The notes under the pieces: generated by a model
Told to the model about the DNA's origin: nothing
The model's database searches: none
The model's input: the letters and a program-made list of their open reading frames with translations, nothing else
Assembly: GCA_021375695.1 (NCBI GenBank)
Contig: JAEPKX010000015.1
Coordinates: forward strand, 1 to 38,512
Direction: 5' to 3'
Source: Candidatus Igneacidithiobacillus taupoensis
GTDB lineage: Bacteria; Pseudomonadota; Gammaproteobacteria; Acidithiobacillales; Acidithiobacillaceae
Length of the DNA: 38,512 bases
Made by a program: the position numbers and the translations under genes
Part shown: positions 15,748 through 25,679 of the stretch, one piece after another
Position numbering within the stretch: the first letter of the stretch is position 1
How the letters are laid out: every line of letters starts with the position of its first letter

Positions 15748-16281
15748 ATGTCTGTTTTGCCATTTCGTAGGGCCGCTGCTGGTGCTGCCCTCTTTGTCAC
15801 ATTGAGTTTGGCCACGACTGCACAGGCTGCGCTCATTCCCTCTCCCGTGGCCGGCATGCCGCCCATTAATCCAGAAAGCCCTCTGTATGTAGTGAATGTT
15901 GACAAAGGTGTTACTCCTGCCCAAGTAAAACTCGGAATCACCAACGGCGCTGAATCGGAAAACATGAATGTCGTTGGCACTCTGGATGTGCAGCAGGGGC
16001 TCAAAGAGAGAGGCATCAAGAGTAACTCCCCCTACGTAATTTATGAGGTATGCAATCTCGTTCTGGGTTCAAAGATTCTCACCAAGGACCCGGAATTTGG
16101 TGCATTTGCTCCCTGCAAAATAGTGATGTTTGAGAGCCATGGCCAACTGAAATTGATGACTTACTTACCGACGTATGCGCTTAAGTATTTTCCAAAGAAT
16201 GCCGAGGCCGCGAAAGTTGCCGCTGAACTTGACAAACAAATCATTACTGTGATGAAGCAAGCAAAATCCGGCGGACTGTAG
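15748..16281 (+). CDS. Exported DUF302-type protein in the sox operon
   Basis: The 177-residue protein has a signal peptide (about 1-27, ATTAQA-A) and a DUF302-like core with IYEVCNLVLGSKIL and APCKIVMFE, giving two conserved cysteines. DUF302 proteins are periplasmic or cytoplasmic and of unknown role. Its place between soxA and soxB, 50 bases after soxA and 29 before soxB, with an AGGAG and no promoter visible, indicates co-transcription and a role in periplasmic thiosulfate oxidation. The two cysteines might bind sulfur or metal, which is inference only. Confidence 0.85.
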   Translation: MSVLPFRRAAAGAALFVTLSLATTAQAALIPSPVAGMPPINPESPLYVVNVDKGVTPAQVKLGITNGAESENMNVVGTLDVQQGLKERGIKSNSPYVIYEVCNLVLGSKILTKDPEFGAFAPCKIVMFESHGQLKLMTYLPTYALKYFPKNAEAAKVAAELDKQIITVMKQAKSGGL

Positions 16282-16310
16282 ATTTTCATAATAACTGGGG
16301 AGGTGCCATC

Positions 16311-18041
16311 ATGCGTTTAGGTAGAAGAGATTTTTTACAATTATTGAGCATTGCCGCAGCCGGTAACTTTTTTGCCCCCGGCGCAATCCAGGCAGCCTGG
16401 GGAAGTGATAAAGACCCCTATGACATCCCTGCTTTCGGCAATGTCACCCTGTTGCATATGACTGATTCCCATGCCCAATTACTCCCGGTATGGTGGCGCG
16501 AGCCGGATACCAATATTGGCGTGGGTTCCGTGCTGAACCAAACGCCACATCTCTGCGGCAAGTGGATGCTGGATTACTACAAGGTCAACCACGGCAAACG
16601 GAATGAATACAGTTTTTCCTGTCTGGATTTCGCTACCCTGGCCCATCAGTATGGCAAGATTGGCGGATATGCCCATATTGCGACCTTGGTGAAACGGTAT
16701 CGTCAGCAGTTGGGTGCAGAACGTACCTTGCTTCTGGATGGCGGTGATACCTGGCAAGGATCGGCAACCTCGCTATGGACCAAGGGCGAGGACATGGTCG
16801 GTGCGCAAAATTTACTGGGGGTTGACGATTTTGTTGGCCATTGGGAATTCACCTTTGGTCAAAAACAGGTCGAGTACCTGATCAAAAACAAATTGAAGGC
16901 CAATTTTTTGGCGCAAAATGTATTCAGCAACACCTGGCAAGAGCCGGTTTTCAAACCCTACCATATCCATGAAATCAGTGGCCGTCGTATTGCTGTCATT
17001 GGCCAGGCCTTTCCTTTCACGCCCATTGCCAATCCTGCTTATCTGATTCCTGATTGGGGCTTTGGCATCCATACCGAAAATATGCAAAAAATGGTCGACA
17101 AATGTCGTCAGGACGAGCATGCCGATGTGGTGGTCGTGCTTTCCCATAATGGCGCCGATGTAGACAAGAAGATGGCATCGCTGGTCAAGGGCATTGATAT
17201 TATCCTTGGTGGACATACCCACGACATCATGGGGCCTAAGCCCTTCCAGGTCGGCAAGACACTGATCATCAACAGCAGTACCAATGGCAAAATTCTGGCC
17301 CGCTTTGATCTGGACGTTGGCAAGGGGCAATTGAAGGGCTGGCGCTTTCATTACCTGCCGGTTTTCTCCAACCTCATTCCTGCAGACCCGCAGATGGAGC
17401 AGTACATCGCAGGAGTCCGCAAACCCTATCTGGAAAAACTCCAGCAGCCTTTGGCAACTACAGGCAGCCTGCTCTATCGGCGCGACAACTTCAATGGCAC
17501 CTTTGATCAGCTCCTTTGTGATGCACTGCGGCAGGAAATGGACTGCGAAGCTTCCTTTTCGCCGGGCTTCCGTTGGGGCTACTGCAAGCTACCGGGAGAA
17601 ACCATCACCATGGAAGACGTCATGGGCCAGACTGCCATTACCTATCCACAAGTCACGGTCAATGAATATACCGGGGAACAGATCAAGAACATCATGGAGC
17701 AAGTGGCCGACAATATCTTCAACCCCAACCCCTATTACCAACAGGGTGGAGATATGATTCGCGTCGGCAATATTCAGTACCATTTCAACCCCGATGAAAA
17801 GATCTATCACCGGATCAGCAACCTACAAATCGGCGGCAAGCTCGTCCAGGCCAACAAGAAGTACAAAGTGGCGGGTTGGGCGGCAATGCAGCCCGTTGAA
17901 GGAAAACCGGTATGGGAGGTCTTTGCGGCATGGTTGCAGCATCAGAAGCACGTGGAAGTTGACAAGGTCAATCTACCCATTCTGAATGCCGACATGCGTA
18001 ACAACCACGGGATCGCTTTCCCCAAAAGCTATGGTCTCTGA
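16311..18041 (+). CDS. soxB: SoxB, thiosulfohydrolase (dimanganese)
   Basis: The 576-residue protein starts with a twin-arginine signal (R4-R5-DFLQLLS) and has the metallophosphatase/5'-nucleotidase fold with the metal motifs MTDSHAQL, GGDTWQGSATSLW, GHWEFTFG, VLSHNGADVD and GGHTHD. SoxB hydrolyses the sulfonate from SoxY-bound S-thiosulfonate and releases sulfate in the periplasm. It is the last gene of the sox operon. soxCD is not present, so the sulfane sulfur must be processed otherwise, plausibly by storage as sulfur or transfer to the cytoplasmic sHdr route. GGGGAGG precedes the start, and a strong terminator follows 27 bases after the stop. Confidence 0.97.
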   Translation: MRLGRRDFLQLLSIAAAGNFFAPGAIQAAWGSDKDPYDIPAFGNVTLLHMTDSHAQLLPVWWREPDTNIGVGSVLNQTPHLCGKWMLDYYKVNHGKRNEYSFSCLDFATLAHQYGKIGGYAHIATLVKRYRQQLGAERTLLLDGGDTWQGSATSLWTKGEDMVGAQNLLGVDDFVGHWEFTFGQKQVEYLIKNKLKANFLAQNVFSNTWQEPVFKPYHIHEISGRRIAVIGQAFPFTPIANPAYLIPDWGFGIHTENMQKMVDKCRQDEHADVVVVLSHNGADVDKKMASLVKGIDIILGGHTHDIMGPKPFQVGKTLIINSSTNGKILARFDLDVGKGQLKGWRFHYLPVFSNLIPADPQMEQYIAGVRKPYLEKLQQPLATTGSLLYRRDNFNGTFDQLLCDALRQEMDCEASFSPGFRWGYCKLPGETITMEDVMGQTAITYPQVTVNEYTGEQIKNIMEQVADNIFNPNPYYQQGGDMIRVGNIQYHFNPDEKIYHRISNLQIGGKLVQANKKYKVAGWAAMQPVEGKPVWEVFAAWLQHQKHVEVDKVNLPILNADMRNNHGIAFPKSYGL

Positions 18042-18067
18042 ACCATCTGTGTAAACGAGCAGCCTGA

Positions 18068-19303
<1,236 letters not shown>

Positions 19304-19316
19304 CCGTAGTTCTGCA

Positions 19317-20150
19317 ATGTCTGCACTCTTTGCAAGCCGGCCCGTTCCTTCCGTCCTGCGACTGCTCGGGCTACTGGTTCTGAGCGCTGTTCTTAGCTAT
19401 TACAGTGTCGGAAGCCCCCAAATCAGTCGATTGGGTTTAGAAATTGCTCGTCCGATTTTTTGGATCAATGGTCAGCTACTTGGGGGCTGGTACACCCTTA
19501 GGCAGTACCTGCAATCCCGTAGCGAACTCTTGCAGGAAAATGCCCAATTACGTGCCACGCTGCAACACCTGCAAGCAGAGAATCTGAGCATTCCTATTCT
19601 ACGGACCGAGAACCAGCAACTCCTGGCACTCCTGGATAGTTTTCCAACCCCTCCCGGGCGCGTTGCTGTGGCGCAAATTGAGGCGCAGAACGTCAGTGCC
19701 GGCAATCAACGCATCGACATTAATCTGGGAAGTGCCCAAGGTGCCTATGTAGGCCAGCCCGTTCTGGCATCCGGAGGGATCGTCGGCCAGATCCTTGCGG
19801 TCAGCAAGGACAATGCCCAAGTAGCTCTGCTTTCCGATTTGATTAGCTCCATTCCCGCCCGACCCGTTGATGGCAAGCTGGACCTGCTCGTGCGCGGAAC
19901 CGGTCGGATTGACCAGCTCGAGATTCCTTTTCAGCCCCACAACACTCCGTTGACGGTAGGAACCCAATTGATCAGCTCAGGGCTTGGGGGGAGATTTCCC
20001 CCAGGCTTACCCATTGGCGTGATTGCATCCGTGGATCGGAGCTCGACGGGCCCATTTGCCCGTATTCGGGTTCGTCCAAGCGCAAATTTAGCTGCACTGA
20101 CCACGGTATTATTACTCTGGCCCCAGTCCCGTGAACCAGCTGCCCAATGA
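19317..20150 (+). CDS. mreC: MreC, rod-shape determining protein
   Basis: The 277-residue protein has an N-terminal membrane helix (LLGLLVLSAVLSYYSV), a coiled coil (about 65-110, LLQENAQLRATLQHLQAEN) and a C-terminal two-barrel periplasmic domain ending at ALTTVLLLWPQ. MreC scaffolds the elongasome in the periplasm. ATG 19317 is chosen. A TTG at 19290 that overlaps the mreB end is possible, and neither has a clear ribosome binding site. It overlaps mreD by ATGA at its end. Confidence 0.95.
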   Translation: MSALFASRPVPSVLRLLGLLVLSAVLSYYSVGSPQISRLGLEIARPIFWINGQLLGGWYTLRQYLQSRSELLQENAQLRATLQHLQAENLSIPILRTENQQLLALLDSFPTPPGRVAVAQIEAQNVSAGNQRIDINLGSAQGAYVGQPVLASGGIVGQILAVSKDNAQVALLSDLISSIPARPVDGKLDLLVRGTGRIDQLEIPFQPHNTPLTVGTQLISSGLGGRFPPGLPIGVIASVDRSSTGPFARIRVRPSANLAALTTVLLLWPQSREPAAQ

Positions 20151-20626
20151 AAATTGGTGTCATCGTATTTTTGTTGGCCTTGGCATTCGTTGCCCAGACC
20201 CTACCCTTGGGCCAACTCTATGCCCATCTGCACCCGAATTTTGTCGCCCTGGTGATTCTCTACTGGGCCTTGAGCAGTGCCAATGGCCTGAGCTACTTCC
20301 TGGTATGGACCATCGGCATCCTCCAAGACCTCCTGGAAGGAACCGTCCTTGGCAGCCAAGGTATTGCCCTGGTGGTGATGGTGTTTCTGCTCTATGCCTG
20401 GATTCAACGCGTGCGGCGCCTACCGTCTTGGGAACAGCTTTTCTTCATCTTTGTCTTACTGTTGGTCGAACGGCTTATAGCTTGGCTCTGGCAAGCATGG
20501 ACGGGGGCTCTCCTTTGGGAAAATTCTCTACTGATGGGACCCGCGCTGGGAGCTACCCTCTGGCCGTTGTTCGTTTTTCTCTGCGAGAGCCTGGAACGTG
20601 CCTGGCCTGGCAAAAAAGGGGTATAA
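20147..20626 (+). CDS. mreD: MreD, rod-shape determining membrane protein
   Basis: The 159-residue protein has five to six membrane helices, with the MreD-type LHPNFVALVILYWAL, IGILQDLLEGTVLGSQGIAL and a C-terminal cytoplasmic tail AWPGKKGV. It starts in the ATGA overlap with mreC, which implies translational coupling. It belongs to the elongasome in the inner membrane. The next gene is rodA after only seven bases. The transpeptidase gene mrdA, which in many proteobacteria stands here, is missing. Confidence 0.94.
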   Translation: MKIGVIVFLLALAFVAQTLPLGQLYAHLHPNFVALVILYWALSSANGLSYFLVWTIGILQDLLEGTVLGSQGIALVVMVFLLYAWIQRVRRLPSWEQLFFIFVLLLVERLIAWLWQAWTGALLWENSLLMGPALGATLWPLFVFLCESLERAWPGKKGV

Positions 20627-20633
20627 GCAAGGG

Positions 20634-21737
20634 ATGAATCAGATCGATTGGCCAGCCAGGATCCGGCGCTGGTTAGGGCACCTGGATCCAGCGCTGCTCA
20701 CCGGCGTGTTGATCCTGATGGCTATCAGCCTTGCCGTCCTCTATAGTAGTAGTCAGGAAAATCTCCATGTGGTCTGGGCTCAAGCCCTCCGCTTTGGTAT
20801 TGGCATGACCATCATGACCTTGGTTGCCAACATCGCTCCCGAACGTCTTCGCTCGTGGGCACTTCCGCTCTATGCTATCAGTATTTCGCTGCTGATCTTG
20901 ACCCTGTTGATTGGTGAAAGCAGTTTGGGCGCAAAACGCTGGCTGGGGATCGGTTCCCTCAGCTTTCAGCCTTCGGAACTTGTCAAACTGGCCCTACCCT
21001 TGATGCTTGCTTATTACTACTCACAAACAGACGACGCACGCTCCTGGCAGGCCACCCTCATCGGCTTTGGTCTCATTGCCATTCCTTTTTTGCTGATTGC
21101 GAAAGAACCGGATTTAGGCACTGCGGTACAAATTGGTGCTGCTGGGCTATTTGCCATGTGGCTGGCCGGGGTACCCAGACGCTGGTTCATTGCCCTTGTC
21201 CTCCTGGCAGCCATCAGCGGTCCCATTCTCTGGCACTTTTTGCATGGCTACCAGAAGCAGCGGATCCTCACTTTTCTGGATCCGCAGCGGGATCCTTTGG
21301 GGGCTGGTTACCACATTATTCAAAGCATGATTGCCATTGGTTCCGGGGGATTATTTGGGGAAGGATGGTTCCATGGCTCTCAGGTAAATTTGGACTTCTT
21401 GCCGGAAGCACAAACGGACTTTGTCTTTGCCGGGTTTGCCGAGGAATTTGGATTGCTGGGGGTCCTGGTCCTTTTATCGGCTTATTTATTGATTATCCTG
21501 CGGGGGCTTATCATTGCTTTCGAGAGTCGGTACCGCTTTGGCAAGCTCATCGCTGGCACCTTGAGCCTGACCTTTTTTCTCTATATTTTCATTAATATGG
21601 GCATGACTACGGGTATTTTGCCAGTGGTTGGCGTACCACTCCCCCTGGTTAGTTATGGAGGTACGGCCATGCTGACCTTCCTGATTGGCCTGGGTATCCT
21701 CATGTCGGTCCGTTCTCATCCCCGACTTCACGACTGA
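20634..21737 (+). CDS. rodA: RodA, peptidoglycan glycosyltransferase (SEDS family)
   Basis: The 367-residue protein has about ten membrane helices and SEDS hallmarks: SLGAKRWLGIGSLSFQPSE, the KEPDLGTA motif with the functional aspartate, and LPLVSYGGTAM near the end. It polymerises glycan strands during elongation, normally with PBP2. ATG 20634 is seven bases after mreD. A longer frame from 20598 overlaps mreD and has no SEDS sequence. No PBP2 gene lies next to it in this window. Confidence 0.96.
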   Translation: MNQIDWPARIRRWLGHLDPALLTGVLILMAISLAVLYSSSQENLHVVWAQALRFGIGMTIMTLVANIAPERLRSWALPLYAISISLLILTLLIGESSLGAKRWLGIGSLSFQPSELVKLALPLMLAYYYSQTDDARSWQATLIGFGLIAIPFLLIAKEPDLGTAVQIGAAGLFAMWLAGVPRRWFIALVLLAAISGPILWHFLHGYQKQRILTFLDPQRDPLGAGYHIIQSMIAIGSGGLFGEGWFHGSQVNLDFLPEAQTDFVFAGFAEEFGLLGVLVLLSAYLLIILRGLIIAFESRYRFGKLIAGTLSLTFFLYIFINMGMTTGILPVVGVPLPLVSYGGTAMLTFLIGLGILMSVRSHPRLHD

Positions 21738-21761
21738 ACCTATCTGCTATTGAGGCAATTC

Positions 21762-22928
21762 ATGGATTTTGTCCGCTTGCTAACCTGTATTTTGGTCACC
21801 ATCGTTCTTGCTGCAGGTGGTAGTGGTACCGCCTCGGCGGTTACGCCAACTCCGGTACTACCCATACCCCCTGCACCTGGCTTACCCAACGTTGCCAGCT
21901 ATGTACTCATGGATTATCAGACTGGTCAGATCATTGCCAGCAAGGACCCTGATTTGCAGCGCGCTCCCGCCAGTCTGACCAAACTGATGACGGCCTATCT
22001 GACTTATCAGGCAATTGCCAGTGGCAGCCTACATCCAGAGGAGAATCTACCGGTATCCAATACAGCCTGGAAAACGGGGGGTTCGCGGATGTTTATCCAA
22101 CCCGGTCTGCCGGTCACGGTAAATCAATTGCTGCATGGTCTCTTGATCGATTCTGGGAATGATGCTGCGGTTGCCCTGGCGGAAGCCGTAGGTGGCAGCC
22201 AGAGTGGTTTTGTTCCCCTAATGAATGAAGCTGCGCAAAAGCTGGGTTTGCATCACACCCATTACACGAATGCAGATGGGCTTCCCGACGACAATCTGTA
22301 TACAACCGCCATGGACGTTGCCAAACTGTCGCGGGCACTCATTCAGCAATACCCGCAGATTTTGCAAATCACCAGATTGAAATCCTATACTTATAACAAA
22401 ATCACCCAACGAAGCTGGAACCCGGTACTGTTTCGTGATCCCAGTGTGGATGGTCTCAAAACGGGCCTAACCGATGCCTCTGGCCATTGCATCGATGCCA
22501 CCGCCTTGCGTAATGGTCGCCGCCTGATTGCTGTGGAGATGGGAGCGCCAAGTTGGTCCAGTGGAACAGATGCCATCGAGACTCTCCTGAACTATGGTTA
22601 TCGTTTTTACGAAAACCATCCACTCTATGGGCCCAATACGCGGGTCAGCACCTTGCACGAGATGGACTGGTCCCCGGCAAAGGTACCTCTGGAGGTCACC
22701 GAGCCGGTGGTGGTCACCATCCCTCGTGGTCGCGCCGCTGACTTGCAGACGGTGGTGCAAGTGAACAGCAAGCTGCAGCCACCCTTTGCCAAAGGCACCA
22801 TAGTAGGGCAGCTCCTGGTACAACTGGATGGAAAAACCATTCAGTCGGTCCCCGTGCTTACCCAGGTAGCGGTAAAAAAAGCGAGCTGGTTGGAAAGAAT
22901 CTGGCACCGAGTCCAAGCTGCGCTGTAA
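21762..22928 (+). CDS. dacA: D-alanyl-D-alanine carboxypeptidase (PBP5/6 type)
   Basis: The 388-residue protein has a signal peptide (about 1-26), the acyl-serine motif S71-LTK74, S131-G-N133 and K233-T-G, and a C-terminal beta domain with an amphipathic end (ASWLERIWHRVQAAL) for membrane attachment. It trims the terminal D-alanine from peptidoglycan pentapeptides in the periplasm. The ATG at 21762 has a GAGG 7 bases upstream; the TTG at 21750 overlaps that site. It follows rodA by 24 bases. Confidence 0.95.
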   Translation: MDFVRLLTCILVTIVLAAGGSGTASAVTPTPVLPIPPAPGLPNVASYVLMDYQTGQIIASKDPDLQRAPASLTKLMTAYLTYQAIASGSLHPEENLPVSNTAWKTGGSRMFIQPGLPVTVNQLLHGLLIDSGNDAAVALAEAVGGSQSGFVPLMNEAAQKLGLHHTHYTNADGLPDDNLYTTAMDVAKLSRALIQQYPQILQITRLKSYTYNKITQRSWNPVLFRDPSVDGLKTGLTDASGHCIDATALRNGRRLIAVEMGAPSWSSGTDAIETLLNYGYRFYENHPLYGPNTRVSTLHEMDWSPAKVPLEVTEPVVVTIPRGRAADLQTVVQVNSKLQPPFAKGTIVGQLLVQLDGKTIQSVPVLTQVAVKKASWLERIWHRVQAAL

Positions 22929-22936
22929 GGTCCAGG

Positions 22937-22959
22937 GCTTCCCGTTGGGCCCGGGAAGC
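22937..22959 (+). terminator. Hairpin after dacA
   Basis: A perfect 8-pair stem GCTTCCCG / CGGGAAGC with a seven-base loop lies eight bases after the dacA stop. It has no T-run, so it may be a weak or Rho-assisted terminator, or an RNA-stabilising hairpin, between dacA and the lip genes. Confidence 0.5.
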
Positions 22960-23011
22960 ACTACCATGGTCCCTTACTTCAAAAATCAGTCATGGGCCTG
23001 GAGGATTGGCG

Positions 23012-23275
23012 ATGATTCCCGATACACCCGATCCGGATTTTCCGCATCTACACCACCTGAAGGCCATTGGCCAGCATGAAGATCTCTTGCAAGCGGTCCG
23101 CGAAGCCATTGATCCCCTTGCTCCCGGGTTGGAGCCCGGCGCTTTTCAGTTACGGGAAAGCCGGCAGGGCCGATATGCGGCGGTTACCTGCTCGCTGGTC
23201 GTAGAGAACCCCGAACAGTTACAGGCAATCTACGCAGCCATCCAAAAAATTGAAGGGGTCTTGCTGTGCCTGTGA
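23012..23275 (+). CDS. ybeD: DUF493 family protein (YbeD-like)
   Basis: The 87-residue protein matches YbeD/DUF493 in size and layout: an N-terminal FPHLHHLKAIGQHEDLLQAV, a central strand YAAVTCSLVVENPEQLQAIYAAI and the end EGVLLCL. It has an ACT-like fold and an unknown, possibly regulatory, role. It classically stands between dacA and lipB, as here. The GGAGG seven bases before ATG 23012 decides the start over a TTG two codons upstream. It overlaps lipB. Confidence 0.93.
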   Translation: MIPDTPDPDFPHLHHLKAIGQHEDLLQAVREAIDPLAPGLEPGAFQLRESRQGRYAAVTCSLVVENPEQLQAIYAAIQKIEGVLLCL

Positions 23276-23916
23276 ATCACCATCCCATTGCCATTCGTTG
23301 CTGGCCCGGCCTTTTGCCATATTATACGGTGCTTGAGGCCATGCGGGAGTATTCTCGCCAGCGTGATGCAGAAAGCGAAGATCAAATCTGGATGCTCCAA
23401 CATCCCCCGGTTTTCACCCTCGGGCGTAGGGCAGATCCCGCCGACGTAGTGGATCCTGGTCCCATTCCAGTCATTCGGAGCGATCGTGGCGGTAAAGTGA
23501 CCTATCATGGTCCAGGTCAATGGGTCATCTATGTCTTGCTGGATCTCCCACGCGCCGGAATGAGTATTCGCGAGCTTACCCACGCCCTGGAAGGGGCAGT
23601 GATTGCATTGCTCAATAGCCATGGGATCGAAGCAGAAGCGCGTAGCGATGCACCCGGCGTCTATGTACAGGGCGCCAAAATCGCCTCCCTGGGCTTACGC
23701 GTACAAAAAGGATTGAGCTACCACGGTCTGAGCCTGAATTGTGCCATGGACCTCGGTCCTTTTGCCCGTATTCATCCCTGTGGTACGCCCGGTCTTGCCG
23801 TAACCCAGGTCCAGGATCATTGTCCAGATCTAACCCTGGCAAAAGTCGGACAAGAATTATTGGAGCAATTAGGCAAGACCCTCGGACGGCCTCTGCAAAA
23901 GGGGGATCACCAATGA
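23272..23916 (+). CDS. lipB: Octanoyltransferase LipB
   Basis: The 214-residue protein has the LipB signatures [14 protein letters not shown], the catalytic K136 in [11 protein letters not shown] and the catalytic C170 in [13 protein letters not shown]. It moves octanoyl groups from acyl carrier protein to lipoyl domains in the cytoplasm. I chose the GTG at 23272, whose GTGA overlaps the ybeD stop. A GTG two codons upstream is equally possible. It overlaps lipA by ATGA. This is the housekeeping lipoylation pair and not the LplA/LipS type associated with sHdr lipoate-binding proteins. Confidence 0.95.
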   Translation: MNHHPIAIRCWPGLLPYYTVLEAMREYSRQRDAESEDQIWMLQHPPVFTLGRRADPADVVDPGPIPVIRSDRGGKVTYHGPGQWVIYVLLDLPRAGMSIRELTHALEGAVIALLNSHGIEAEARSDAPGVYVQGAKIASLGLRVQKGLSYHGLSLNCAMDLGPFARIHPCGTPGLAVTQVQDHCPDLTLAKVGQELLEQLGKTLGRPLQKGDHQ

Positions 23917-24875
23917 CCAGCCATCCTGAAGAAGGAACGATAGCCCAACGAGGAAGAGAAAAAGTACAGCGCAATCCCATTCCTATCTCGGTTGTCTCTG
24001 GCACGACGGTAAAAATACCCAAGCCGAGCTGGTTGCGGGTGCGCTCCCCCTTGCATCCGGTCGTGGACCATTTAAAAGGAATACTCCGCGACGCACAGCT
24101 GCATACGGTGTGCGAAGAAGCCTCTTGTCCCAATCTCGGGGAGTGTTTTCGCGCGGGCACTGCTACCTTCATGATCCTGGGAGATCTCTGCACCCGTCGT
24201 TGTCCTTTTTGTGACGTCGCCCATGGCCGTCCCCACGCCCCTGACCCACAAGAACCCATCCATCTTGCCGAGACCGTAGCGCGTATGGGTTTGCGTTTTG
24301 TGGTGGTGACTTCGGTAGACCGCGATGACCTCCGGGATGGCGGGGCCAGTCATTTTGCAGCTGTCATCCATGCCCTGCGCGAGCGCTGTCCACATACGCA
24401 AATCGAAATCCTCGTGCCTGATTTCCGTGGGCGAATGGAAAAAGCACTGAGCATACTGAGAAAGGCACCTCCCGATGTTTTCAACCATAATCTGGAAACC
24501 GTTCCCAGGCTCTATAGCCAAGCCCGACCGGGCGCCGACTACCACCATTCCCTGACCCTCCTGCGCCGATTCACGGAACTCTTTCCAGACATTCCCACCA
24601 AATCCGGGCTTATGCTTGGCTTGGGAGAGTCCATGGAGGAGATCCTCCAGGTCATGGCCGATCTTCGCAAAGCCGGCTGCTCCTTGCTGACCCTGGGTCA
24701 ATACCTGGCACCGTCACGGGAACATTTGCCAATCGTGCGCTATGTAACTCCCCAGGAGTTTTCGCAACTCGAACGAAGCGGCCGCGCCATGGGTTTTCGT
24801 CACGTGGCAGCGGGGCCTCTCGTTCGATCCTCTTACCACGCCGAACATAGCTTTCGGGAATGGTCCAGCGACTGA
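23913..24875 (+). CDS. lipA: Lipoyl synthase LipA
   Basis: The 320-residue radical SAM enzyme has both iron-sulfur motifs: auxiliary C67-x4-C72-x5-C78 and radical SAM C93-x3-C97-x2-C100. It inserts two sulfur atoms into the octanoyl chain made available by LipB. The start is the ATG of the ATGA overlap with lipB. The frame is open far upstream inside lipB, but there is no LipA sequence there. The end [14 protein letters not shown] is typical of the family. Confidence 0.97.
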   Translation: MTSHPEEGTIAQRGREKVQRNPIPISVVSGTTVKIPKPSWLRVRSPLHPVVDHLKGILRDAQLHTVCEEASCPNLGECFRAGTATFMILGDLCTRRCPFCDVAHGRPHAPDPQEPIHLAETVARMGLRFVVVTSVDRDDLRDGGASHFAAVIHALRERCPHTQIEILVPDFRGRMEKALSILRKAPPDVFNHNLETVPRLYSQARPGADYHHSLTLLRRFTELFPDIPTKSGLMLGLGESMEEILQVMADLRKAGCSLLTLGQYLAPSREHLPIVRYVTPQEFSQLERSGRAMGFRHVAAGPLVRSSYHAEHSFREWSSD

Positions 24876-24884
24876 TCTTTTTCC

Positions 24885-25679
24885 GTGCTTGCCGTTGACC
24901 TCTTGGTGATCGCCTCGGCCCTGCTGCAGCCCCCAGGTGTTCTTTTGATCCTGCTTGGTGTGGGACTACTCCTGGACTGGTGGGCTGCCTGGCATTGGCT
25001 GGGTAGAAGCCTGGCGGGTATCGCCCTGCTGATCCTTTATGCCAGCAGCACCCCTTTGGGATGCTATGCCCTGCTGGCTCCCCTGGAAAATCGTTATCCA
25101 CCCCTGACCCAGCCCTGGAACGGTCCCAACCGACCCGAGGCCATTGTTGTTTTGGGTGGTGGTGAGGTCATGGATCCTGGGCAAAGCAGTCCGGAAATGG
25201 CCAATGCTCGCACCTTGATGCGATTACAGGCGGCAGCCGCGTTGGCCAAGGCAACAGATTTGCCGGTCATTCCCAGTGGCGGGGCCCCCCGCTATGGAGC
25301 CCCAAGCGAAGCGGCCACCATGGCCAAGCTCCTGCGAAGAAGCTTTGGATTGAAAAACCCCATCTGGTGCGAAGGAAAATCCTACAATACTGCTGCCAAC
25401 GCCAAAGATAGCGCTTTGCTTTTGTCCCAACGTGGAATCCAGCGCATTTATCTGGTGACTTCTGCCCTGCACATGCCCCGGGCAATGGCCTGGTTTACCC
25501 ACGAAGGTGTACAAGCAGTCCCTGTGCCTTGTGACTATCGTCTGGCCAGCAAACCCTCCAAAAGTCGCTGGCAATCCTGGCTTCCTCGGGCAATTTATGA
25601 AGAAATCAGTAGCGAAGTCATCCACGAGTATCTGGGACTCCTCTGGTTCAGGATACAAACCCATCAACTGGATTTTTGA
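24885..25679 (+). CDS. ElyC/YdcF-like membrane protein (DUF218)
   Basis: The 264-residue protein has two N-terminal hydrophobic segments (about 4-30 and 42-60) followed by a DUF218 domain: AIVVLGGGE, LPVIPSGGAP, EGKSYNTAANAKDSA and VTSALHMPRAMAWF. ElyC in E. coli supports envelope and peptidoglycan precursor integrity. That role here is inferred. It begins with GTG nine bases after lipA, with only a poor ribosome binding site. Its 3' end overlaps the convergent L,D-transpeptidase gene by 16 bases. Confidence 0.88.
   Translation: MLAVDLLVIASALLQPPGVLLILLGVGLLLDWWAAWHWLGRSLAGIALLILYASSTPLGCYALLAPLENRYPPLTQPWNGPNRPEAIVVLGGGEVMDPGQSSPEMANARTLMRLQAAAALAKATDLPVIPSGGAPRYGAPSEAATMAKLLRRSFGLKNPIWCEGKSYNTAANAKDSALLLSQRGIQRIYLVTSALHMPRAMAWFTHEGVQAVPVPCDYRLASKPSKSRWQSWLPRAIYEEISSEVIHEYLGLLWFRIQTHQLDF

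Noticed and set aside
23272-24875. lipB-lipA as dedicated lipoylation genes for the sHdr pathway
   Set aside because: They sit in the standard dacA-DUF493-lipB-lipA order and are canonical LipB and LipA. No lipoate-binding protein gene is seen in the window.
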